Made by a program: the position numbers and the translations under genes. Positions 8,073-15,537 of a stretch of 34,958 bases of DNA are shown here, piece after piece. This DNA comes from a bacterium. GTDB lineage: Bacteria > Actinomycetota > Thermoleophilia > Solirubrobacterales > 70-9. The notes below the pieces were generated by a model that worked only from the letters and a program-made list of their open reading frames with translations, was not told where the DNA came from and ran no database searches. The DNA is taken from the NCBI GenBank assembly GCA_023251935.1, contig JAHEXV010000022.1, forward strand, positions 1 through 34,958. The letters are read 5' to 3'. Each line of letters starts with the position of its first letter. Within the stretch, counting starts at the first letter, position 1.

Positions 8073-9505
8073 GCTGTTTTCGCGACCTCGGGCTCGCCGA
8101 GGAGATCCTCCGGGCCCTGGACGAGCTCGGCTACTCGGATCCGACCGCGATCCAGGAGCAGGCGATCCCCGAGCTGCTCGCCGGGCGGGATGTGATCGGC
8201 CAGGCCCAGACGGGCACCGGCAAGACCGCTGCCTTCGGCTTGCCGATGCTCCAATACCTCGATCCGGACTCCCAGGAGACGCAGGCGCTGGTCCTGACCC
8301 CGACCCGCGAGCTGTGCATCCAGGTGACCCAGGCGCTCCGGGCCTACGCTGAGCATCTCGGCGTCGGGGTGATCGCGGTGTTCGGCGGCCAGGCGGTGAG
8401 GACCCAGCAGTCGCGGCTGCGGGAAGCTGCGCACGTCGTGGTGGCCACCGTCGGCAGGACGCTCGACCTGATCTCGCGGGGCTCGCTCGATCTCGCATCC
8501 GCTCGCTACGTGGTCTTGGACGAGGCGGACGAGATGCTCGACCTGGGCTTCATCGAGGACGTCGAGCGCATTCTGCGGATCTGTCCCGCGGGTCGGCAGA
8601 CATCGCTGTTCTCGGCCACGATCCCGCCCCCGATCGAGCGGTTGGCCGACCGCTACATGTACGACCCGATAACGATCAGGGTGACGCCGCAGCAGCTCAC
8701 CGTCGACGCGATCGAGCAGGCCTATGTCGAGGTTCCCGCGCGTGGCAAGGTGGAGCGCCTGATCGAGGTCCTGAGAGCGGAGGAGCCCGAGCAGGCGATC
8801 ATCTTCTGCCGCACCAAGATCGGGACGGCGCGGCTCGACGAGGCGTTGAGGACTCGGGGGCTCGGGGTAAAAGCGCTGCACGGCGACCTGAGCCAGGGGC
8901 AGCGCGACGGCGTCATGTTGGCGTTCAAGGACCACCGGCTGCGATTGCTCGTCGCGACGGACGTCGCGGCGCGCGGGCTGGACATCGAGCACGTCACCCA
9001 CGTGATCAACTACGACGTCCCCCACACCACAGAGGCCTACATCCACCGGATCGGGCGCACGGGGCGAGTCGGGCGCACCGGCCGCGCGATCACCTTCGTG
9101 ACCGAAAAGCAGCGAGCGGAGATCCCCCGCATCGAGCGCGAGGCCAAGACGACGATCGGCGAGTGGGAGCCTCCCGAGGAGCGTCTCGAGCATGCCCCCC
9201 GACCCAGACGGCGCGACCGCGAGCCGGCGGCCGAGGGTGAGGGCCGACCCTCCAGACCGCCTGGCAACGGGCTGGTGAAGCTGTTCGTCAACCGGGGCAG
9301 GCGCAGCGGGATCGACGACGAGGACGTTCGATGGGCGCTCACCGAGGGCGCGGTGATCCCGGACGACGCGATCGGCTCGATCCGGGTGCTGGACCGGTTC
9401 TCGTTCGTCGAGCTCGACGCGGGCCACGCCGAGCAGGCGCTCGAGCGGCTCGAGGGAACGAAGCTGAAGGGCAAGCAGATCCGAGTCGAGTACGCCCGCG
9501 GGTAG
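8069..9505 (+). CDS. DEAD-box RNA helicase with DbpA-type RNA-binding domain, 478 aa
   Basis: An ATP-dependent RNA helicase of the DeaD/CsdA type, acting on ribosome assembly or cold-stressed RNA. Motifs in order are the Q motif (about 1-30, GYSDPTAIQEQAIP), Walker A AQTGTGKT (about 46-53), PTRELCIQV, motif II VLDEADEMLDLGF (about 149-161), SAT, IIFCRTK, VATDVAARGLD and HRIGRTGR (about 326). Residues about 402-478 (LVKLFVNRGRRSGIDDED onward, ending KQIRVEYARG) are the DbpA RNA-binding domain. Motif Ib, normally TPGR, reads TVGR here. The start is GTG at 8069, coupled to the oxidoreductase gene by a 4-base overlap. Confidence 0.95.
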   Translation: MSCFRDLGLAEEILRALDELGYSDPTAIQEQAIPELLAGRDVIGQAQTGTGKTAAFGLPMLQYLDPDSQETQALVLTPTRELCIQVTQALRAYAEHLGVGVIAVFGGQAVRTQQSRLREAAHVVVATVGRTLDLISRGSLDLASARYVVLDEADEMLDLGFIEDVERILRICPAGRQTSLFSATIPPPIERLADRYMYDPITIRVTPQQLTVDAIEQAYVEVPARGKVERLIEVLRAEEPEQAIIFCRTKIGTARLDEALRTRGLGVKALHGDLSQGQRDGVMLAFKDHRLRLLVATDVAARGLDIEHVTHVINYDVPHTTEAYIHRIGRTGRVGRTGRAITFVTEKQRAEIPRIEREAKTTIGEWEPPEERLEHAPRPRRRDREPAAEGEGRPSRPPGNGLVKLFVNRGRRSGIDDEDVRWALTEGAVIPDDAIGSIRVLDRFSFVELDAGHAEQALERLEGTKLKGKQIRVEYARG

Positions 9506-9537
9506 CGGTCGGGGGCGGGCATAAGCTGGCCCCCGGC

Positions 9538-11088
9538 ATGGTCGCGGCCGCACTGCTCGCCCTTCTCTACCTGCTCCTCGAGCCGTCGAGCGCCGACCTC
9601 GCCGCGCAGACGTTTCGCTCCGACCTGTTCGCGGCGCACGGCTTCCTGATCTGGAACAACTACTGGTACGCGGGGCACTACCTGCCGGGATACAGCGTGC
9701 TGTTCCCTCCGCTCGGCGCCGCTCTCGGTCCGCGGGTGGTCGGCGCGCTGTCCGCCGTCGCGGCGGCGGGGCTGTTCGGCGCGCTGGCGAAAGACCGATA
9801 CGGCCCCGGGGCCCGGCTGGCGACGCTTTGGTTCGGGGTCGGGACCGCGACCCTGCTGTTCACCGGACGACTCACGTTCGCGCTCGGCGTCGCGGTGGGC
9901 GCCGCCGCGCTGCTCGCCATACAGCGGCGACGGTTGGCCGTCGCCGCGGCGCTCGCCGCGCTGACCGCCTTCGCGAGCCCGGTCGCCGGATTGTTCCTCG
10001 CCCTGATCGGGATCGCGCTGGCCCTGGTGGGCGAGCGGCGGGCGGCTGCTGCGCTCGTCGGTGGGGCGCTAGCAGCGCTCGCCGCGCTGTCGATCGGCTT
10101 TCCGTCGGGCGGCGAGGAGCCGTTCGCGCTCTCGGCGCTCGTTCCGGTGGTGCTGTTCGCCGCGGTCGCGCTCGTCCTCCTGCCGCGCGAGGAGGTGACG
10201 CTTCGCTCGGCGATCGCCGTCTACGCGCTCGCCTCGATCGTGGCCTTCGCCGTCCCGAACCCGGTCGGAGGAAACATGGCCCGTCTCGGTGCGCTGGCCG
10301 GCGGCCCCGTGCTCGCGCTCGGCCTCGCCGGGCGCCGTCCGGTGGCGCTCGCGGTCCTCGCCCTGCCGCTCCTTTACTGGCAGTGGGTGGCCCCGATTCG
10401 CGACCTCTCCAAGGCGGCGGGTGACCCGTCCGTCGAGGAGGCCTACTACGGGGCCCTGCTCGGCGAGCTTCAGGGGCGCACGGGGGGCGCTCCGGTGCGA
10501 ATCGAGATTCCGCCCACCCAGAACCGCTGGGAGGCCGACTACGTGGCTTCGCGGTTCCCGATCGCGCGAGGCTGGCTGCGCCAGCTCGAATCGGACGACT
10601 TCGACCTGTTCACCGACGGACGCCTGACCCCGACGGCCTACCGGAGCTGGCTGTACGAACGGGGTGTCAGCTACGTCGCCCTTCCCGACGCCAAGCCGGA
10701 CTACCTGGCCGAGGACGAGGATGCCCTGATCCAGCGCGGGCTGCCGTACCTGCGCCCGGTGTGGGCGAACCCGCACTGGCGCCTCTACCGCGTCCAGGGA
10801 TCGCCGGGCCTCGTCTCGCGCGCCGGGGACTTTCCGGGCCCGACCGGGCACCGCGACCGGTTGACGGCGCTGGGCCCTGATCGCTTCACGCTGTCGGCCC
10901 GCGATTCGGGGTCCTTCCTCGTTCGAGTGCACTACACGCCCTACTGGACCGTCACCGCCGGGGACGCCTGCGTCGAGCGAGACGGCGATTGGACCGGCGT
11001 GCGGATGGTCGATCCGGGCTCGGTCCAGGTCTCGGCCCGGTTCAGCCTCGCCGCCCTGCTCGGGCGGGATCGACAATGCTCGGGATAG
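9538..11088 (+). CDS. large multi-pass membrane protein, possible GT-C-type glycosyltransferase
   Basis: ATG at 9538 gives 516 residues. The first 300 or so contain about nine hydrophobic segments rich in Ala, Leu and Val. The last 200 or so are soluble and probably outside the membrane (EIPPTQNRWEADYVASRFP, RGVSYVALPDAKPDYL, VHYTPYWTVTAGDACVERDGDW). An early extracytoplasmic loop DLAAQTFRSDLFAAHG, with acidic residues after the first membrane segment, resembles the D-x-D/E loop of GT-C glycosyltransferases that use polyprenyl-phosphate sugars. That link is weak. It follows the helicase by 32 bp and overlaps the transporter gene by 13 bp, so all belong to one transcript. Confidence 0.7.
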   Translation: MVAAALLALLYLLLEPSSADLAAQTFRSDLFAAHGFLIWNNYWYAGHYLPGYSVLFPPLGAALGPRVVGALSAVAAAGLFGALAKDRYGPGARLATLWFGVGTATLLFTGRLTFALGVAVGAAALLAIQRRRLAVAAALAALTAFASPVAGLFLALIGIALALVGERRAAAALVGGALAALAALSIGFPSGGEEPFALSALVPVVLFAAVALVLLPREEVTLRSAIAVYALASIVAFAVPNPVGGNMARLGALAGGPVLALGLAGRRPVALAVLALPLLYWQWVAPIRDLSKAAGDPSVEEAYYGALLGELQGRTGGAPVRIEIPPTQNRWEADYVASRFPIARGWLRQLESDDFDLFTDGRLTPTAYRSWLYERGVSYVALPDAKPDYLAEDEDALIQRGLPYLRPVWANPHWRLYRVQGSPGLVSRAGDFPGPTGHRDRLTALGPDRFTLSARDSGSFLVRVHYTPYWTVTAGDACVERDGDWTGVRMVDPGSVQVSARFSLAALLGRDRQCSG

Positions 11089-11915
11089 CGCTGGCGCTGG
11101 CCTCAAGCGTCTCCTGGGGGATCTCCGACTTCCTCGGCGGGTTGCAGAGCCGCCGGATCTCCGCGCTCGCGGTGCTCCTGGTCAGCCAGCCGGTCGGGCT
11201 GGTGCTCGCGCTCGGGGTGGCGGTGGCGTTCGGCGGCGACCCGCTCGGCGCTTCCGACGCGGCGATCGCGGTCGGCGCGGGGGCGGTCGCCGTGCTCGCC
11301 CTCGCCGCCTTCTACCGGGCGATGGCCCTCGGCTCGGTCACCGTGGTGGCGACGATCGGCGCGCTCGGCGTGCTGGTTCCGGTGATGGGGGGCCTGCTGC
11401 AGGGAGATCGGCCCGCCGCGCTCCAAGCCGTCGGCGCCGTGGCCGGGGTCGTCGGGGTGGTGCTGGTGGCGCGCGAGCCGGACCCAGAGTGGCGCGCCGC
11501 CGGACGCGTCGCGGTCGGGCTGGCGGCCCTCGCGGCCCTCGGGTTCGGCGTCTTCTTCCTCGGGCTCGACGCGACCTCCGGCGCCCAGCCCGCCTGGACG
11601 ATCGTCGCCGTGCGGGTGGGCGGAGTCGCGGCGCTGCTCGTGGCGGCCGCCTTCGTGCGGCCTTCGATGCGGATCGAGCCCAGGCTGGTTCCGATTCTGC
11701 TGGCGATCGGCTGCTTCGACGTGCTGGCCAACTCGTTGTTCGCCGTCGCCACCAATCACGGGTTGTTGTCGCTGGTGGCGGTTGCCGGCTCGCTCTACTC
11801 GGCGGTTACGGTCCTGTTGGCCCGGTTTGTGCTCGGCGAGCGCCTGGCGTCGATCCAGCTCGCCGGCGTGATCGTCGCGCTGCTCGGAGTCGCGCTGATC
11901 GCCGCGGGCGCCTGA
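11076..11915 (+). CDS. EamA/DMT-family transporter, 279 aa
   Basis: A ten-helix drug/metabolite transporter with two EamA repeats. It likely exports small metabolites, and the substrate is unknown. The first repeat opens with ALASSVSWGISDFLGGLQSR, a typical EamA start. The first half ends near GVVLVAREPDPEWR (about residue 130). The second repeat starts around VGLAALAALGFGVFFLGLDA and ends LLARFVLGERLASIQLAGV, the family's conserved E-R-x-x-x-x-Q-x-x-G pattern, then ALIAAGA. ATG at 11076 is chosen because it begins exactly at helix 1 and lies 13 bp inside the preceding gene. A longer in-frame start would add a hydrophilic arginine-rich stretch. Confidence 0.88.
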   Translation: MLGIALALASSVSWGISDFLGGLQSRRISALAVLLVSQPVGLVLALGVAVAFGGDPLGASDAAIAVGAGAVAVLALAAFYRAMALGSVTVVATIGALGVLVPVMGGLLQGDRPAALQAVGAVAGVVGVVLVAREPDPEWRAAGRVAVGLAALAALGFGVFFLGLDATSGAQPAWTIVAVRVGGVAALLVAAAFVRPSMRIEPRLVPILLAIGCFDVLANSLFAVATNHGLLSLVAVAGSLYSAVTVLLARFVLGERLASIQLAGVIVALLGVALIAAGA

Positions 11916-11929
11916 CCCGGATCACGCCT

Positions 11930-12562
11930 TCAAGCCTGGGCGGGCACGGTGAACCCGAGCAGCTCCTGAAGCCGCGCGATCGTCTGCCCGGCGTCGCGAT
12001 GGAGGATCGCGGTCATCCCCACGGCCTCCGCGCCCGCGCAGTTCTCGCGCAGGTCGTCGACGAACACGCAGCGCTGCGGGGTCTCCCCGAGCTGCTGCGC
12101 CGCCAGCAGGTAGATCTCGGGCTGCGGCTTGTGCAAGCCGACCTCGGCGGAGATCACCACCGCGTCGAAGAGCTCGCCGAGCAGATCGCGGTCGTAGTGC
12201 GAGGTGCTCCACGAGTTGGAGACCAGCCCGGTGCGGATGCCGGCGGCCCGCGCGCCGCGGACCGCCGCCGCCATCGGCTCGTCCGGCAACATGCCACGGA
12301 ACATGCTGTCGATCAGGTCGGAGGCGTCGGAAAGGCCCAACCGGCTCGCGAAACGGCGCTCGAACCCGTCCTCCGACAGGCGTCCGGTCTCGAGGGCGCG
12401 GAGATCGGCCAGCGCCTCCGGGTCCTGGCGGAACAGCCGCTTCACCGCGTCCTCGTCGAGTCCCCGTTCGCGGCAGAAGGCGGCGAAGCTGTCCCAGACC
12501 GAGCTCGTCAGCACGCCGCCGAAGTCGATCAGCAGGCCGGTGTGACCACCCTCGCCGCGCAT
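11930..12562 (-). CDS. HAD-superfamily hydrolase (ACAD10 / epoxide-hydrolase N-domain type), 210 aa
   Basis: A phosphatase-like HAD enzyme. The four motifs are visible: LLIDFGGVLTSS (nucleophile Asp13), GLVSNSWS, LHKPQPEIY (Lys) and VFVDDLRENC (paired Asp). The D-x-GGVL form of motif I and the VGLHKP/VDDLREN forms match the subgroup that also makes the N-terminal domain of human ACAD10 and soluble epoxide hydrolase. ATG at 12562 is preferred. An ATG at 12577 would overlap the ATG of the divergent kinase gene on the other strand. The two start codons are only about 13 bp apart, so promoters must lie inside coding DNA. Its neighbours carry the other two domains of ACAD10. Confidence 0.88.
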   Translation of the reverse strand: MRGEGGHTGLLIDFGGVLTSSVWDSFAAFCRERGLDEDAVKRLFRQDPEALADLRALETGRLSEDGFERRFASRLGLSDASDLIDSMFRGMLPDEPMAAAVRGARAAGIRTGLVSNSWSTSHYDRDLLGELFDAVVISAEVGLHKPQPEIYLLAAQQLGETPQRCVFVDDLRENCAGAEAVGMTAILHRDAGQTIARLQELLGFTVPAQA

Positions 12563-12575
12563 AGGATCTGACGCC

Positions 12576-13604
12576 ATGAGCGACGAGGCTATCGATCGCC
12601 CGAGCCTGGAGGCCTGGTTCGCGACCAGCGTGCCGGGTGCGCGGCCCCCCCTCACGTTCGAGCGCATCTCGGGCGGGCGGTCCAACCTCACCTACGCGGT
12701 CAGGGACGCCGGCGATCGGCGGTGGGCGTTGCGGCGGCCGCCGCTCGGAAAGCGGCTCGCTTCCGCCCACGACATGGCGCGCGAGCATCGGATCATCGCC
12801 GCGCTGCAAGGAACCGAGGTGCCGGTCCCGCCGGTGACCAGCCTGTGCGCGGACGACTCGGTCAACGGCGCGCCGTTCTACGTCATGGAGTTCGTCGACG
12901 GCCCGGTGCTCCGTTCGCGAACCGAGGTCGAGGCGAGCTTCGACGAGAGCGAGCGGCGGGCGATCGGCGAGCGAGTCGTCGACACCCTGGCGGCGATCCA
13001 CGCCGTCGACCCCGACCAGGTCGGCCTCGGCGACCTGGGCCGCAAGGGTGACTACGTCGCCCGCCAGCTTCACCGCTGGCACGACCAGTGGGAGAAGTCG
13101 AAGACCGGCGAGCTGCCACTCGTCGAGGACGTCCACCGACGGCTCTCGGAGCGGATCCCGGAGCAGGGCCCGGCGACCATCGTCCACGGCGACTACCGGC
13201 TCGACAACATGATCCTCTCGCCCGCCGGCCAGGTGGCCGCGGTGGTCGACTGGGAGCTCTGCACGCTCGGCGATCCGCTCGCCGACGTAGGCCTGCTGCT
13301 GGTCTACTGGTCCGAGGCCGGCGACGAGCTGATGCCGCTGTTCGAGGCTCCCACCACCGCCCCGGGCTTTCCCTCGCGCGAAGAGGTCGGCGAGCGCTAC
13401 GCGGGCGCCTCCGGCCGGGACCTCTCGGGGATCGACTTCTACGTCGCGCTCGCCTACTGGAAGCTGGCGATCATCCTCCAGGGCGTCTACGCTCGCTACG
13501 CGGCCGGCCAGTACGGCGAGGCGAGCGAGGGCTTCGAGGAGTTCGTCGGCATCGTGGAGCGCCTCGCCGCCGCGGCCGACGACGCCGAGCGGCGCCTGGG
13601 CTGA
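12576..13604 (+). CDS. APH-family phosphotransferase (ACAD10/11 kinase-domain type), 342 aa
   Basis: A kinase of the aminoglycoside-phosphotransferase fold. The Brenner-type catalytic loop is IVHGDYRLDNMI (about 202-213) and the metal-binding aspartate lies in AAVVDWELCTLGDPLADVG (about 222-240). The N-terminal GGRSNLTYAV (about 31-40) is the nucleotide loop. The DWELCTLGDPLADVG form is typical of the branch fused to acyl-CoA dehydrogenase in ACAD10 and ACAD11, rather than of drug-resistance kinases. In that system (and in LvaA of levulinate breakdown) the kinase phosphorylates the 4-hydroxyl of a 4-hydroxyacyl-CoA. It diverges from the HAD gene, with an acyl-CoA dehydrogenase of the matching subtype 0.6 kb away. 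Confidence 0.9.
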   Translation: MSDEAIDRPSLEAWFATSVPGARPPLTFERISGGRSNLTYAVRDAGDRRWALRRPPLGKRLASAHDMAREHRIIAALQGTEVPVPPVTSLCADDSVNGAPFYVMEFVDGPVLRSRTEVEASFDESERRAIGERVVDTLAAIHAVDPDQVGLGDLGRKGDYVARQLHRWHDQWEKSKTGELPLVEDVHRRLSERIPEQGPATIVHGDYRLDNMILSPAGQVAAVVDWELCTLGDPLADVGLLLVYWSEAGDELMPLFEAPTTAPGFPSREEVGERYAGASGRDLSGIDFYVALAYWKLAIILQGVYARYAAGQYGEASEGFEEFVGIVERLAAAADDAERRLG

Positions 13605-13699
13605 ACGCGCCGGAGCTGAACAGAATCGTTTCGGTGGCTGCCCAGCCGATTCACAGTCCGCGAGCGTTCGGCGCGCTTCGGGGCGTCAAGCTCGGGCGC

Positions 13700-14245
13700 G
13701 TGAGCCACCCAGCCGGGTCATCGAAAGAAGCGGAGGGGACCATCGGAGCCGAGACCGGCACCGATGGGTACCCGACCGGTAGCGATGGGTACCCGAGCGG
13801 TAGCGATGGGTACCCGGCTGGTCGGGAAACGCCGGGTACCCCTCCTCGAATGGGCCCGGCTCCTCCTCGCTCGAGGCGGGACGGAGGTGATCAACCGGAG
13901 GATCCGTTTGGCTGGGCGAGCGATGACTATTCCTCCCTCGATGCCTTCATCGATCGGATCCTCGAGGAGCGAGCGAAGGTCCAGGGTGGGTTGGACGGCC
14001 CGAGGCCAAGATCGGAGATCCCGACTGCGTCGCTGCCGGGTGCGGAGCTCGGAGACCTCCCTCGGCCGTTGAGCACGGCAGCCGCCAGTCGCCAGGTGGG
14101 AATCAAGTTGAGGAGCCCTGACTATGAGCTGTTGGCCCGGGCAGCCGAGCTGTACGGCGTGGCCCCGTCGACCCTGGCGCGCATGCTCGTGCGGCGGGGC
14201 GCCCGGGCGATCCTGGATCGCGGGAGCGCTCCCGGATCCGACTAG
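13700..14245 (+). CDS. ribbon-helix-helix-like small protein with disordered repeat region
   Basis: The frame is open from within the kinase gene. GTG at 13700 (181 aa) is my choice, and GTG at 13634 (203 aa) is possible. The N-terminal half is low-complexity, with three copies of (T/S)DGYP(T/S/A)G at about residues 21-41 and many Pro, Gly and Ser. The C-terminal 45 residues read VGIKLRSPDYELLARAAELY then GVAPSTLARMLVRRGARAIL. This is a ribbon-helix-helix pattern (one strand, two helices) as in CopG/Arc-type DNA-binding proteins and antitoxins. The stop overlaps the stop of the convergent acyl-CoA dehydrogenase. It could regulate the surrounding genes. No toxin gene is adjacent. Confidence 0.6.
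   Translation: MSHPAGSSKEAEGTIGAETGTDGYPTGSDGYPSGSDGYPAGRETPGTPPRMGPAPPRSRRDGGDQPEDPFGWASDDYSSLDAFIDRILEERAKVQGGLDGPRPRSEIPTASLPGAELGDLPRPLSTAAASRQVGIKLRSPDYELLARAAELYGVAPSTLARMLVRRGARAILDRGSAPGSD
13760..13822 (+). repeat. three tandem 21-bp repeats inside a coding region
   Basis: Three exact-length units starting (A)CCGATGGGTACCCG or AGCGATGGGTACCCG at 13760, 13781 and 13802. They differ at only a few positions and keep the reading frame, encoding (T/S)DGYP(T/S/A)G three times. Unit number could vary between strains by slippage. Confidence 0.85.
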
Positions 14246-15516
14246 GCCTTGGCCGGTTCCGGAGTGGCCGTGGCCGTCGCCCCGTCGGCGCTCGCCTCGG
14301 CGTCGGCCGCCTTCGCCCAGCGGTGCAGCTCGCGACGCGCGATGACCACCTTGTGGACCTCGTCGGGGCCGTCGGCGACCCGCAGCATGCGCGAGAAGCG
14401 CCACATCCAGGCGAGGGGCGTGTCGTCCGACATCCCGAGCGCGCCATGGACCTGGATCGCGCGGTCGAGCACGTCCATGACCACGTTCGCGGCCACCACC
14501 TTGATCATCGAGATCTCCTGCCGCGCGGCCCGCTTGCCGGCCGTATCCATCTTCCAGGCCGCGTACAGGGTGAACAGCCGGGCCTGGTCGACCTCGATCC
14601 GGGAGCGGGCGATGAAGTCCTGAACGAACTGCTTGTCGGCGAGCTTGCCGCCGAAGGTCTCGCGCTCGTTGGCCCGCCGGCTCATCAGCTCGATCGCCCG
14701 CTCCGCCGTGCCGACCGCCCGCATGCAATGGTGGATGCGCCCCGGCCCCAGCCGGTCCTGGGCGATCACGAACCCCGCGCCGCGCTCGCCGAGCAGGTTG
14801 GCGGCGGGCACCCGACAGTCCTCGTAGCGGATCTCGCAGTGACCCGGGCCGCCGGCGTGCCCCATCACCGAGACGGGCCGAACCAGGTCGAACCCGGGAT
14901 TGTCGGTGGGGACGAGGATCATGCTGGCCCGGGCGTAGGGGTGAGCGTCCGGTTCGGTGACGCACATGACGATCGCCAGCGCGGCGCCGACCGCGCCGGA
15001 GGTGAACCACTTGTGGCCGTTGATCACCCACTCGTCGCCGTCGAGTTCGGCCAGGGTTCGAAGCGTCGTTGGGTCCGAGCCCGACACCTCGGGCTCGGTC
15101 ATCGAGAAGCAGCTGCGGATCTCCCCCTCGAGGAGCGCGCGAAGCCACCGATCGCGCTGCTCGTCGGTGGCGTGCTCAGCGAGGATCTCCATGTTGCCGG
15201 TGTCCGGGGCCGCGCAGTTGAACGCCATCGGAGCGACCGCTGGGCTTCGCCCCATCTCCTCGCAAAGCACCCCGTACTCCCAGTTGCCCAAGCCGGCGCC
15301 GTAGCGCTCGTCGGGCATGAACAGATTCCAGAGGCCCTCCTCGCGGGCGCGAGCGCGGATCTCGACCAGGACCTCCGGGTATGGCCTGCCGGGCCCGACC
15401 TCGGCGTCGAGGGCCTCCATCGCCTCGGGCTCGACCGGGTAGACGTGCTCGTCCATGAAGGCGCGAATCCGATCCCGCAGCTCCTCCACCCGGCCACCGA
15501 TCTCGAAGTCCATCAC
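14242..15516 (-). CDS. acyl-CoA dehydrogenase, ACAD10/11 type, 424 aa
   Basis: A flavin-dependent acyl-CoA dehydrogenase-fold enzyme. Blocks typical of human ACAD10/11 are visible: EEGLWNLFMPD (about 59-69), FNCAAPDTGNMEIL (about 99-112), SCFSMTEPEVSGSD (about 135-148), WVINGHKWFTSGA and LGPGRIHHCMRAVGTAERA. The C-terminal helix ends LRVADGPDEVHKVVIARREL. ACAD10/11-type enzymes act with a kinase domain on 4-phosphooxy-acyl-CoAs, removing phosphate and giving an intermediate fit for beta-oxidation. The matching APH kinase and HAD hydrolase genes lie nearby. The start is ATG at 15513 or the GTG just before it at 15516. The tail after residue 400 is alanine-rich and variable. Plain fatty acyl-CoA dehydrogenation remains possible. 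Confidence 0.92.
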   Translation of the reverse strand: MMDFEIGGRVEELRDRIRAFMDEHVYPVEPEAMEALDAEVGPGRPYPEVLVEIRARAREEGLWNLFMPDERYGAGLGNWEYGVLCEEMGRSPAVAPMAFNCAAPDTGNMEILAEHATDEQRDRWLRALLEGEIRSCFSMTEPEVSGSDPTTLRTLAELDGDEWVINGHKWFTSGAVGAALAIVMCVTEPDAHPYARASMILVPTDNPGFDLVRPVSVMGHAGGPGHCEIRYEDCRVPAANLLGERGAGFVIAQDRLGPGRIHHCMRAVGTAERAIELMSRRANERETFGGKLADKQFVQDFIARSRIEVDQARLFTLYAAWKMDTAGKRAARQEISMIKVVAANVVMDVLDRAIQVHGALGMSDDTPLAWMWRFSRMLRVADGPDEVHKVVIARRELHRWAKAADAEASADGATATATPEPAKA

Positions 15517-15537
15517 TCCGCAGCCTAATGGAGCCCC

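Noticed and set aside
12576-13604. Aminoglycoside resistance kinase
   Set aside because: The DWELCTLGDPLADVG form and acyl-CoA dehydrogenase neighbour point to the ACAD10/11 kinase branch, not drug resistance.
13718-15148. 476-codon - strand frame ending in VPIATxR repeats
   Set aside because: It is the shadow of the acyl-CoA dehydrogenase gene in another frame, running into the 21-bp repeats.
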